This document shows positions 34,434-50,450 of a stretch of 64,000 bases of DNA, one piece after another; position 1 is the first letter of the stretch, and the number at the start of each line of letters is the position of its first letter. Under the pieces are notes generated by a model. It had not been told where the DNA came from, made no database searches, and saw nothing but the letters and a program-made list of their open reading frames with translations. The DNA is from Tetradesmus obliquus (Eukaryota > Chlorophyta > Chlorophyceae > Sphaeropleales > Scenedesmaceae): positions 3,585,001-3,649,000 of the forward strand of contig CP126206.1 in the NCBI GenBank assembly GCA_030272155.1, in the 5' to 3' direction. A program made the position numbers and the translations under genes.

Positions 34434-37400
34434 CAGTGCGGCTGCATCCTGCACGCACATGTCTCTTGTTCATGCCGCAGGCCTGTTCTGATGTACAGGG
34501 CCTTCTTCACAGCCCTCACAAGGGCTGATGCAGCCATAGCACACACTGAACGTCTGCACGCTCACATGCTGCTACCGTTCTACAAGCCTAGTGTGCCAGT
34601 GCTGGCTTACCTGCAGGCGTACGATGGATGAGGTGATGTTCTGGGGCAGCCCCGTCGGCACATCGGGCGGGAACGCTACGGCCAGGCTGAAGGTCTCAAA
34701 CGGGTCCCCTGCAGACAGGTCAGCGTACACAATGTGTGTTGCAGCCTGTGCTCATTGACCGATCAATTTACAGCACTGGGTGCATCAGGCGGGAAAGCTA
34801 TGGCCAGGCTGAAGGTCTCAAATGGGTCGCCTGCAGGAAGAGTATGGCACCGTCAGCTTACAGACACGCTGTGAACCACAACAAGACATGCAGTATGGTA
34901 TGACATACAGCATCACACACTGTTGCAGACACGAAGCCAACAACGCGGTGGGTCTGTGTGCCAGGTGTGAATGCAGACGGCGGAGACAGGTCACACTTCT
35001 GCGCACTCACCCACGGGGAACAGGTCACACTGCTCCGCCTGTGCCGCGAAGTACTGCACCACCGGGGAGTCTAGCACCAGTGCCTGGTACTTGTGGCTGC
35101 GCAGAGCCTCCAGCATGGCTGCTGTGTCGGCATCATTGTCCCAGGGCACTGCATCCGCATCAATGGAGTACTTCCTGTGGGTTGGCAGCAGCAGCAGGCA
35201 CCAGCAGCAACGCCAATAGCACATGATGTTACTGACAGCAGCATGTTGGGCACTTCTTGTAGTATGGAAGCTTTGCTGCCATCTGCAGCCATTGTAAGCA
35301 TGCTGGCAGCAGCTGAACGCCCTCCGCACATACACATGGCATGTGCAAGAGCAAGATCTGTGTCCTAGGGAACGCATTAACATGTCGGCATGTACAGGCA
35401 TGTGTTTTCTGTCATATTTAATGGTGCTGCAACAGCTGATTCAGCAGCACTGACCTGAGCAATGGGAGGTACGGCTCCCAGCTGATGACCTGGCAGAGCA
35501 GCGGAGCACATGCAGACAATCACTGTCAGTGCTAGCCAGCACATGTGGTCAAACATAGGCCGCGCGTTACTGCGCTGTACAAGATGCGTCAGGACCCACA
35601 TGTAGCCACCTGTCTCTGTACAATGCGCCTCCCCACCCCTACTGCCTTAGCAGCATTGTTAGAATGACGAACAATGACAGCTGTAAGGCAGCGAGCAATC
35701 ACCACTGTTTGCAGCATGCATGCCATGCATTGCCGCACCTTTTTGCCCGGCAGGTCTGCCCTGCTCTTGATGTCGTTGGCCAGCTGCTGCATCGTCATCT
35801 TGCTGGCGGTTGTGGCTGCAGAGGCAAGGCGCAAACAGCAACGACCCAGCTGATGCAGTGATATCAAGAGAAGTTAAGCACTCTGCGCAGTGCAAGCTGC
35901 AGCTGGGGCTGCACATGGGAGCCGCGCAAAGCACTCGTGCTGCGGCAGCATGGCACAGTCCACCTTTGCATTGTGTGCCTGCCAGCTTGCATTTGTTGAT
36001 GTTGCACCCATGCGTCAACATAGCTGCAAGCAAACATGGCAGCTGCGTCCTCAGCGAGCTCACCTGTGAAGAGATGCACCTGCATGAGAAGAGCAGCAAG
36101 CAAGTGCAACACACCAGCAGTCAGTCAGCAGCTGCCTCATCAGCAGGAGTACCTGAGTAGCTTGCTGTTACTCACAGAGCAGGGCAGCATGATGCAGTGC
36201 AGCAACCTGCTTACTGCTAGCACTGCCTGTCATCATACATGAGGTGGCAGGGACATGTGGCAGCCAGGCACATACATAATTTTACTGTGAGACGATGGTG
36301 CTGCACTGCACTGTAGTGGCCCTGCAGTACCTACCATAATGAGTGCAAGGAAGGCGTAGCCCAGCACAAGTGTCTTGCTCGCCCACGTCTTGGGATCCCC
36401 AACATGAGTTGGCACTTGCACCTGCAGCGGCAACAACACCGAATGGCAGCCACAGCTTATGGCTCCTGCAGCATGTGCCCTGCTCCTTCGTTTTGGCTGC
36501 CTAGCAGCACATATCGCGTCTTTTAGAGCTTGCCAACAATGTGAATGCTTGCAGGTGTGTTTGCTATGTGCCCAGGGGTGGAGCCCTGTGTCAGAAACAG
36601 TGTGCCGTATGACAAAGTGACAAGGTAACAAGGTGGCACCGTGTAGCGGTGCTGCTGCTGCTGCTCCTGTTGCTAGCTGCTGCTGCCGCCGCTGCTGCTG
36701 CTGCCGCCGCCGCTGCGGCTGCTGCTGCTCCAGTGCATAGGGCTCACCATCTTGCCCATGCTGTACCAGCTCCAGCCCCGCAGCCCCTTGCGGTTCGCAC
36801 GGTTGCCGTACGTGATCGACTCTACCAGCGTGATGAACAGTGCCACGGTAATAGCTGTGGCCCCCAGCGCCACCCACACGCTCCAGTGGAAGGCCTCTGC
36901 GAAGGCCCAGGTGCCGCCCTGCTCCACTGCTGAGGCGATGAGCACGTGGAAGCCGCTCTTGTAGATGGGCCAGCTGAACTTGAGACCCAGCAGGATGTTG
37001 GTGAGGCTCACTTCCACAGCTGCAGGATTGATTATATTGGAAAGCAGGCAGATGCACACACACCATGTGTACACAGTATGCAACGTTGTCAGCTAGTGGA
37101 AATCGTGTTGCTGCTGTGGCCGCACTGCAATCATCAACTGCTGCAAGGCGCAGAGCAATCACTAGTGCTGTAAGTGTAAGCAAAGTCCCAGGCACAAACG
37201 GCCAGCTGTCTGACATGTTTCTGTGCACGAAAGCGCCATCACCCCACATCCGTGCCCACCTGCTGCTGCGAAGCTGCATGAGCCGTTGGGATCAACCAGA
37301 TCGTCGATCATGGCTGTCCAGTCAACGCAGCTGAAGGTCCAATCGCTGTCTGCCCAGCCCAAATCAGCCGCAATCTCCCGCCACACTGCCACCTGATAGC

Positions 37401-38293
37401 CCGTGTAGTGAGATGGGTCCTCCATGTCAGCACACATGACCTGCAGGCGCAGAGCGGGTAGACATGGCATAGGTGAGGGTGCGTATGGCCGATTGGTAAG
37501 CCCTGGGTCGAGATGTACTACTTGATAAAGATTGGGCTCTTGCAGGAAACCTGTTTTGGGTGAGCGCTGTGCAGGCGTACTGCTGCTGCAAGCTAGCAGC
37601 TGCAAGCGTTCCATGGCCAGAATGGTTCGGACATGAGTGCCTCTATGTCTGCTGCCATCACTTGCAGTTCGTGCACGCTTGTGGGAGCCTGCTCTGCTGC
37701 TGTAGCCAACATCAACCATTGGTCATCTGGCAGATGACGCATGTAGGCATGTGCTGCTGGAGATGGTTGCAGGATCCCTACCATTGGTGCCCAGTCTGAG
37801 GTGCAGACATTGTAGGGTTTCTGAAACCGGGTGCTGCTGCTGTTGAGCACTCTCACAATCGTGTCGAGTTGCTGACCCCTGGCAGTCATGCATCACATCC
37901 GATTGCACTCGTTAGGAACGGCAAATGTCAGCACACAGGTGTGTTACCAATATGCTAATGCCATCAACAGTTGGCAACATCAACATACCGCCTTGTGCTT
38001 CGTTGGCGACATCAGGCTCGGTGCTGACCATGCAGCTACAAATGCTTCGAATGCAAGCCACACAGAACATGTCACAAAAGACCCAGCTGTGCGTAGATGC
38101 TGCTGTGTAAAGCTGTGCAGGCAGATAGGTCAGGAGATCACCTGGCCAGATCCAGCAAGGTGGTGCCTTTTGCATCCAGACCAGGTAGCAAAGCTATCGG
38201 CTGGTCTGAGATGCGTTTCGTGGCTGCAGCTCCCGCGAGGCATCCCAGCAAGCAGGAGTACGCCAGACACCAGCTGACGACCCTCCCGTGCAT
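32342..38293 (-). CDS. Ionotropic glutamate receptor-like channel, paralogue A
   Basis: Twelve minus-strand exons: 38293-38142, 37878-37782, 37440-37260, 37019-36748, 36421-36335, 36079-36064 (16 nt), 35815-35739, 35489-35455, 35174-35011, 34708-34611, 34389-34222 and 32980-32342. They join without a frame break to 661 residues. It has a signal peptide (VSWCLAYSCLLGCLAGAAA), S1 (KPYNVCTSDWAPM; AVWREIAADLGWADSDWTFS), M1 at about 189-209, a pore loop (GWSWYSMGKMVQVP), M3 at about 252-270 (LVLGYAFLALIMVHLFTA), S2 (ALVLDSPVVQYFAAQAEQCD; GLPQNITSSIVRLQ) and M4 at about 450-478 (LWIIMGITLATSLILVGFSQ). A cytosolic tail of about 180 residues follows. From exon 3 to exon 10, exon lengths equal those of paralogue B's exons 2-9, proving tandem duplication. 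It differs by an extra first intron and a much longer tail. It is divergent from malic enzyme, 1 kb away. Confidence 0.88.
33060..33245 (-). repeat. Copies of the receptor A M4 exon start
   Basis: Two diverged acceptor-side copies of exon 12 (minus strand, GCAGGTCATGGGCCTGTAAA near 33100 and a weaker one near 33215) lie in the last intron. Confidence 0.75.
33330..34221 (-). repeat. 103-bp tandem array from receptor A exon 11
   Basis: About eight units with a 103-bp period. Each has about 35 nt of the exon 11 end (encoding a version of GSGSQIHMDQ) plus the donor and about 68 nt of intron (CGAATGTCGCAACTTGCAAG). One unit near 34010-34085 is interrupted by about 70 bp of other sequence. The inner units differ by only a few bases, so the array is young or homogenised. 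Confidence 0.9.
34716..34836 (-). repeat. Single decoy copy of receptor A exon 10 start
   Basis: One acceptor-side copy (encoding GDPFETFSLAIAFPPDAP) lies upstream of the real exon 10. Its spacer matches the 122-bp units of receptor B. Confidence 0.85.
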
Positions 38294-39329
38294 GGTGGCC
38301 CTTGATGCATTACAAAGACATAACAGGGTCAATGTATTCAACGGTTAAAGCCGTGTAAACGGGCTACGCTGCAGACCGTGCTACGGGCCAGGTTGAGAGC
38401 CACTTGAGAGCAGGCTGAAGCTTTGTCCTGCGCCGATGACCAAAAGACTTGCATGGGTGTTTCAGCTTTGTCCGTTCAGCTTTGTCTGCAAACTGTATGC
38501 TGCGGTAACCAGCACGCGAACCATTTAGGGTTCTGAGTCAAACTTGTGCAGCGGTCAACAATGCGCGTGATTATCCAGTCGCGAAATGCTTGCTAGCCCA
38601 ACTGATACTTCAAGTGTTGACAAAAAAAGCACCGTTTGCAGCACCTGGCGTCAGCTGTTCCAACTCGTGCTGCTTTCTGAGCAGAAGTCATTGCATTGAC
38701 ACCTGTGTATGCCCTAAAGCACTGATAGCGTTGTCACAGGTAAGAAAGGAGACGTTTGTGCATGAGATACCCAACTCTCACCCTTCCAATGCTGAACCAG
38801 GAGACCCCCGCCCACATGTGCTCTGCCCACCCGGTAGATTATGCTCTTCACATTTGCCTTTGGGCTCCACCCGTTGCAAATGTGAAGAGCATAATCAAAA
38901 CCAGTAAGCTGCCTGTAAGTTGTATATCTTACTTCACCGATCGCCAATACAACTCAAGTCCTGACCCCAGCAGTCACACCAGTTGTGCAGCCGCAGCCAA
39001 GTGCTGCTTGACAGCCCTGACGGGGAAGCCCTGTACAGTAAATGATCATCACAACAATTATATTCGTAGGTCAATGCTGGTGGGGCTCTTTTGCAAGGAG
39101 GCATCGCCGTAAGATTATTCACGGCCACTTTCAAGTGTAAACTTCCATCAGAAGTGTGAAAGCCGGTGCCCTGACTCAGCATGTTGCTTTGGATGAATGG
39201 CGCTGACCCGCACTCTGTGAAAGGGTTGTTGATCAATCTCTGATTCGTGTGTAAGAACTTGGGATAGTTTCCGTCAGCTCAAGGTTCCGTTCACCCTGAG
39301 AAGTTGTGCGGTGGTGGCCTAAGCTTACG
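38294..39329. promoter_or_regulatory. Divergent intergenic region of receptor A and malic enzyme
   Basis: About 1 kb separates the two start codons, so it should hold both promoters. No gene is supported. It includes the 21-bp inverted repeat listed separately. Upstream 5' exons of malic enzyme may also lie here but could not be identified. Confidence 0.5.
38837..38896. repeat. Perfect 21-bp inverted repeat
   Basis: The 21-nt arm at 38837-38857 (GATTATGCTCTTCACATTTG plus C) is exactly complementary to 38876-38896, with an 18-nt loop. If transcribed it would fold into a fully paired hairpin of small-RNA length. It has no sequence relation to nearby exons that I can see. Confidence 0.75.
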
Positions 39330-45695
<6,366 letters not shown>

Positions 45696-46727
45696 TTTCA
45701 TGGAGGCAAGGCAAACTTTGCTTGCAATTCGAGCGTTTGTGAGCCTGGAGGAGGTGTATAAGAGTTTGTGAGGGATGGCAACGAGCAGATCTGCCTTTTT
45801 GTGATTTGGTATGCATGTGCTCAAACTGTGTGAGTTGCAGTTTGCAGCGCTGTTCTTTGAGGTGCTGATAAGTTCTTGTGAGAAGGAGGCTCGCTGTTTT
45901 TAGCCATTTCCAGAGGCTTTAATCACAGCACTTGTTTGCTGCAATGTCTTAAAATTGGCCGGAGTTGAGCCTCACAGGCGCCGCATGGCTATGTCTGCGG
46001 CCGTGCGTTGCCTGCACCGCCCCGTGTTTTAGCTTGCTTTTGATTCGGCGAGACTGATGTTTCAAAGCACTTGCAACTCTTCATAAAGCAGCAGTGGGGC
46101 TATGGCTGACAAGCAAACTGAACTTCAGTTCCTGCTGATGATCAGGGCAGTTGGGTAGGGATGCACTTCAGGCGCTGACTCAGTTGGTTAGGCACGCTTA
46201 CTGTGTACGTTGTGCTAATTGAATGCAACAAAACTTCCTTGGTTATGGTGAAATGCCCGCCACCCTTTCCTTGGTCGACGCACGGTGCTTGGCGCGAGAG
46301 CCGTCGCCAGCCGTGCCCGTGCGCTGGCGCAGCAATGTTAACCCAGAATCTCATGGATAAAAACAAATACTAATTTTGAGTGTTTCTTCGTTGCTCTTTC
46401 AGACCGTTTGCTTAGCGTGCTGACAGCTGTCACCAGCATGACACAAGCCCAGGTTCCTTGCCACCTTCTTCTTCTTACCCAAGAACTGGCTTGCCCAGGG
46501 CGAGCACCTGTATGTCAGTAGCTGAACATTACTCTTATCTCTCGACATTCACGAACTTTCAAGCACTTAGTTCAGCAGCAGGATCTTCTCTCGTTGCTGG
46601 TTCACACAAAGTGGTGCTCACTTCACAGGCATCTCATTGGCAAACATGATGCTTACATCAATGCACTAGCACTGATTCAGTTCGTTAGCGAGGGTTTCTG
46701 ACAGGCTGAGGCATCCCGAAGGCTGGG
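45696..46727. other. Intergenic: malic enzyme 3' flank and PP2C 5' flank
   Basis: No gene seen. A TGACTCAGTTGGTTAG sequence at about 46177 resembles a tRNA A-box but no B-box follows. A MITE-like end (see 10831-11029) lies at about 46424-46460. Confidence 0.4.
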
Positions 46728-49014
46728 ATGCTTGTACAAGGGCAGCAACAGCAGCAAGGACCTGCGAAGCCCTTGGTTTATGGAGTAAAATGCCTGCAAA
46801 ACAGTCGCAATGTCCTGGAGGATGCCTACGTTGCCGAAGTAATCTCCAGCTCGGCCAGCCCCTGCGCACCTGACTGTGCAGACTCGGACCTCCTATTGTA
46901 TGGGGTGTTCGATGGCCATGGGGGCAAAGAAGCAGCTTTACATGCAGCTAGCAGCATCCCAGTCAACTTCAAGGCCGCTCTGGCCCGGCAAGCCCTGGAC
47001 ACAGTCTCCTCCAGCGAGGCAAGCAGCATCACAAGCGCAACACATCACGCCGACGCTGTGCTGTCCGAAGCATGGCCAAGCTCTGGAGTCAGCGGCAGCA
47101 GCGTAGCAGAGCTGGAGCTGGGCCAGGCTCAGGAGCTGTGCAGTGCAGAAGAAGCAGCAGCACAGCAAGCTGGCAGTCCTGCTGGCCATGCCTCAGGCTC
47201 TTGGTGGGCCAGCAACGTGCGCTCCATGCCTCACTTAAGCGACAGATACAGCAAAAACGTGCTGCGGGCGCTGCAAACAGCCTTTGTAGCAGCAGATGCG
47301 GAGCTTGCAGGAACAGAGGTTGGGGAGGTGGTCGGCAGCACTGCTGTGGTGGCAGTGGTCAGCAGAACAGAAGTGTTTGTGGCACACTGTGGTGAGTGGC
47401 GAGCAGTTGATGCATTTGCAGCTGCAGCGGCTGATGCAGCTGGGTGATGTTGTATGCTATGTTTGCTCTGGTTCCGGTTGGCAGCGGTTGGCAGGGGCTG
47501 CTTGCAGCTGCTGGCGTCTGTCACATACACACAGTGTGCAGTCACCTTACCAGGACTGCGTTCCTGCAAGTGCAACTTCAACAGCACTCCTGCAGGCTGT
47601 ATTCTTCCAGCAGCAACTTGCATGTTGCACATATGCACCAGCAACACACAGTCGCAAGTGCTGAAGTAAATGTATAAGTTCCTTGTGGGTGTTGGTGCTG
47701 ACTAGCGGGTGCCATGTTCTCTCTGCTGCTGCTGCTCGTGGTGTGTCGTCATAACTGCAGGTGACTCGCGCGCAGTGCTGTGCCGCAAGGGTGGTGCCAT
47801 CCAGCTCACCAGCGACCACAAGCCAGACAGGAGCGACGAGGCGGTGAGCCAGTCCTGATAGAACCCTGAGGCTGCAGCTCAGCTGTTGTTCAGCAGCAGC
47901 AGCGGCAGCAGACTGCAGTGCAAGGATTCAATCGCGCAGCAGCAGCAACAAACTCACTGCAACATGTTGAGTCCAGCGGTTCCATTGTGCTTCACCCTCC
48001 CCTCAAGGCTCATAGTAACCTGCAGGCCCGCGTCCATGCTGGCGGCAAGGTTGTGGTCCAGCTGCTTCCCTGCCTCACACCTTGCTCTGCTGACATCATT
48101 GCTGCTGCTGTTGCTGTTGCTGTCTATATCTTCCTGCAGGCGCGCGTGGCAGCCCTGGGAGGCAAGGTTGTGGCCAAGGGCGGCGGCGCGCGCGTGATGG
48201 GCCTTCTAGCTATGTCCCGCGCGATTGGGGACCACTTCCTGCGGCCCTACGTCATCCCAGAACCAGAGGTGCGTCATCTGTGATGGGTGTTTTGTGCTTG
48301 ACTGGTTGCTGTGTGTTGCTGGATGGGGCTGCTGGCCATGAGCAGGGCCATTTGGGACCACTTTCTGCGGCCCTACGTCACCCCAGAGCCAGAGGTGCGG
48401 CGTCCACGGTTAGATGTGGGCTTTATATATCTCGTTGCTGTTGTTTGTTTGTTGCTCTTGCTAGTTTTGGCCTGCTGGCCATGTCTCGCGCCAGGAGCTA
48501 CTACTTCCGCAAGCCAGGTTACGGTTCTGGGATGTCTGCTCCTGCAAGCTAATTCGCAGCTTCAAAGTCTCAACCGCTTTTCTGCTGCCTCCAACGTCTG
48601 TTGTTCCACACTACAGGTGGCGTGCCTGCAGCGCTCACATGAGGATGAGCTGCTCATCCTGGCAAGCGACGGCCTCTGGGACGTCTTCTCTTGTGCAGAA
48701 GCCACCACACTGGCGCTGCGCAGCACCATGCGCGCCCGCGAGCGCGGCGCCAGCAGCAGCGCAGCCTGCCGCGTCGGGGCGTCTGTCTTGGCCCGTGGCG
48801 CCATCGAGCGCGGCAGCAGGGACAATATAACGGTGTTATTGGTGGACTTGCGGCGGGGCGAAGGGGCGGCGGGGAGTGTGGCTGCTGTGCTGGCGGCGCA
48901 GTGCAGTGAGCTGGTGGTGGGGGGTGGGCCGCGGGGCCGCCGCAAGCGCAGCAGCAGCGGCGGCGGCGCAGAGGAGGGTGGTGGGTATGACGATGATGGG
49001 CGGCCGGTGGCAGC

Positions 49015-49052
<38 letters not shown>

Positions 49053-50113
49053 GAGGGTTAGGTGTGTTTGGGGGTGGGCCGGCAGTAGCAGCAGCGACAA
49101 ACACAGGTGGCAGCAGGTCGTGCGGCGGAGCGCTGAGCAGTCCTGCGAGGAAAAGCAGTAGCTGCCAGCAGCAGCAGCAGCAGCAGCAGCAAGTGCAGCC
49201 GATGTATAGCACAGGCGGCGGCTGCATGTGGAGCAGCGGCGGCAGCAGCAGCAGCAGCGGTGCGAGCCGCTTCGGCATGCAGCAGCACACCACGCAGCAG
49301 CAGCAGCACCAGCAGCAGCAGCGGCGGCCGACGCATGTGGAGGCGCTTGCGAGCGCGTGGGCTGCTGCTGCTGCGGCTGTCTCTGGCCGGCCGCAGCGCA
49401 ACAGCTGGCACAGCAGCCCTGGCGGTCACTCTGGTCACTCTGGTGGTGGGCTGTCTTCTGGGCTGGGGTTGGCTTCACCAAGGGGGTCTGGCTCTGGTGC
49501 TATGACAGCAGCAGCAGCAGCATTGGGAGCAGGAGGGGCCGCGCAGCAGCAGCAGCCGCCCAACTCGGCGCCTGGCGGTCTGGGCATTGCAGTGCCAGCA
49601 GCTGCAGTGACAGCAGCAGGCGGCAGCAGAGGCGGCTCGCCGTTTGTCAGTGCTGGCGTGGCAGGTGCGGCAGCTGCTGCGGGTGGTAGTTCTGCCGGAG
49701 TGCAGCAGCAGCACCAGCAGCAGCAGATGCTGCTGTTGGACAGCATGCAGAGCGCGCCGCTGTACAGGGGTGCTGGCGGCAGCCGCAGTGGTGGCGTTTC
49801 GCCGGTGACTGCGTCGCCGCAGGCATCAATGTCTCATATCTCGCAGCAGCAGCAGCAGCCGAGGGCTAGCGCATGCACAGTGCGATCCAACAGCTTCAGC
49901 AGCTATGAGTTGAGCCAAAGGGGCAGGCACTCTGCGCCATCCGGCGGGGCAGCAGCTGCTGCTGTTGATGCCGGCTCAGGGCTGCATGCAGCAGCAGAGC
50001 CTTCAGCAGCAGCAGCAGCAGCGGTGGGCAGTTTGCAGTTTCCTGGGGCTGGCTGCTGCAGCGCAGACAAGCCGCCGCTGCCGCCCCACCACCAGCACCA
50101 TGCCACGCACTAG
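46728..50113 (+). CDS. PP2C-type (PPM family) protein phosphatase with long low-complexity tail
   Basis: Exons 46728-47391, 47761-47843, 48140-48268 and 48617-50113 give 790 residues. PPM phosphatases remove phosphate from Ser/Thr using two Mn/Mg ions. Motifs: VLED (29-32, where RxxMED is usual), VFDGHGG (60-66, metal Asp62), CGDSRAVL (221-228), [33 protein letters not shown] (to about 289), [11 protein letters not shown] (metal Asp310) and [13 protein letters not shown] (metal Asp361). An acidic/Ala/Ser-rich insert of about 90 residues sits between the second and third catalytic blocks (about 85-180). The catalytic domain ends near 370. The remaining ~420 residues are Gln/Ser/Gly/Ala-rich, largely CAG/GCA-coded, with no recognised domain. 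The start was chosen because it directly precedes the domain and is the first ATG in frame; an upstream exon cannot be excluded. Confidence 0.9.
48025..48535 (+). repeat. Decoy copies around PP2C exon 3
   Basis: One acceptor-side copy (about 48026-48062, CTGCAGGCCCGCGTCCATGC) precedes exon 3. A donor-side copy at about 48328-48393 (CTGCGGCCCTACGTCACCCC, then GTGCGG) and a shorter fragment at about 48470-48520 follow. Confidence 0.85.
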
Positions 50114-50450
50114 CTCTAGCTAGGCTAGCAGTTGCTGGATGTGGCTGCTGCGGATTGAGTCACAGAGGCAGCAGGCATAAGGCACCACCAGCGCCATGCC
50201 ATGCACTAGCTGCAGTGACGCGTGCTGGCATACTGCGCGAATAGAACAAACCAGCGCAGCAGCAGCAGCAGCGACGTGCCAGCATGCCACCGCACCACCA
50301 GCATCACGGCACACGCTAGCTGCAGTGCTCAGTTGCCACTAGCCTGTTGCTAGTATAGCCACAGAAAGAGAGTCTCTGCAGCCAACCAGCTAGGCTAGCA
50401 GCTGTTGATAGTGGCTGCTGCAAACGCAGTCACAAAGTGTGTCAAAAGGT
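50114..50450 (+). repeat. Copies of the PP2C stop region
   Basis: The segment around the stop codon (CACCACCAGCACCATGCCAC, GCACTAGCT) recurs at about 50184-50215 and 50288-50325. The flank GCTAGGCTAGCAG(T/C)TG with GTGGCTGCTGC recurs at 50120 and 50390. These are 3' UTR duplications that span the translation end. Confidence 0.7.

Noticed and set aside
46165-46260. tRNA gene or tRNA-derived SINE
   Set aside because: TGACTCAGTTGGTTAG resembles an A-box, but no B-box, acceptor stem or SINE body follows.
48562-49481. Large minus-strand frames opposite PP2C exon 4
   Set aside because: They are antisense to the phosphatase coding exon and its CAG-rich tail, where stop codons are rare in several frames.
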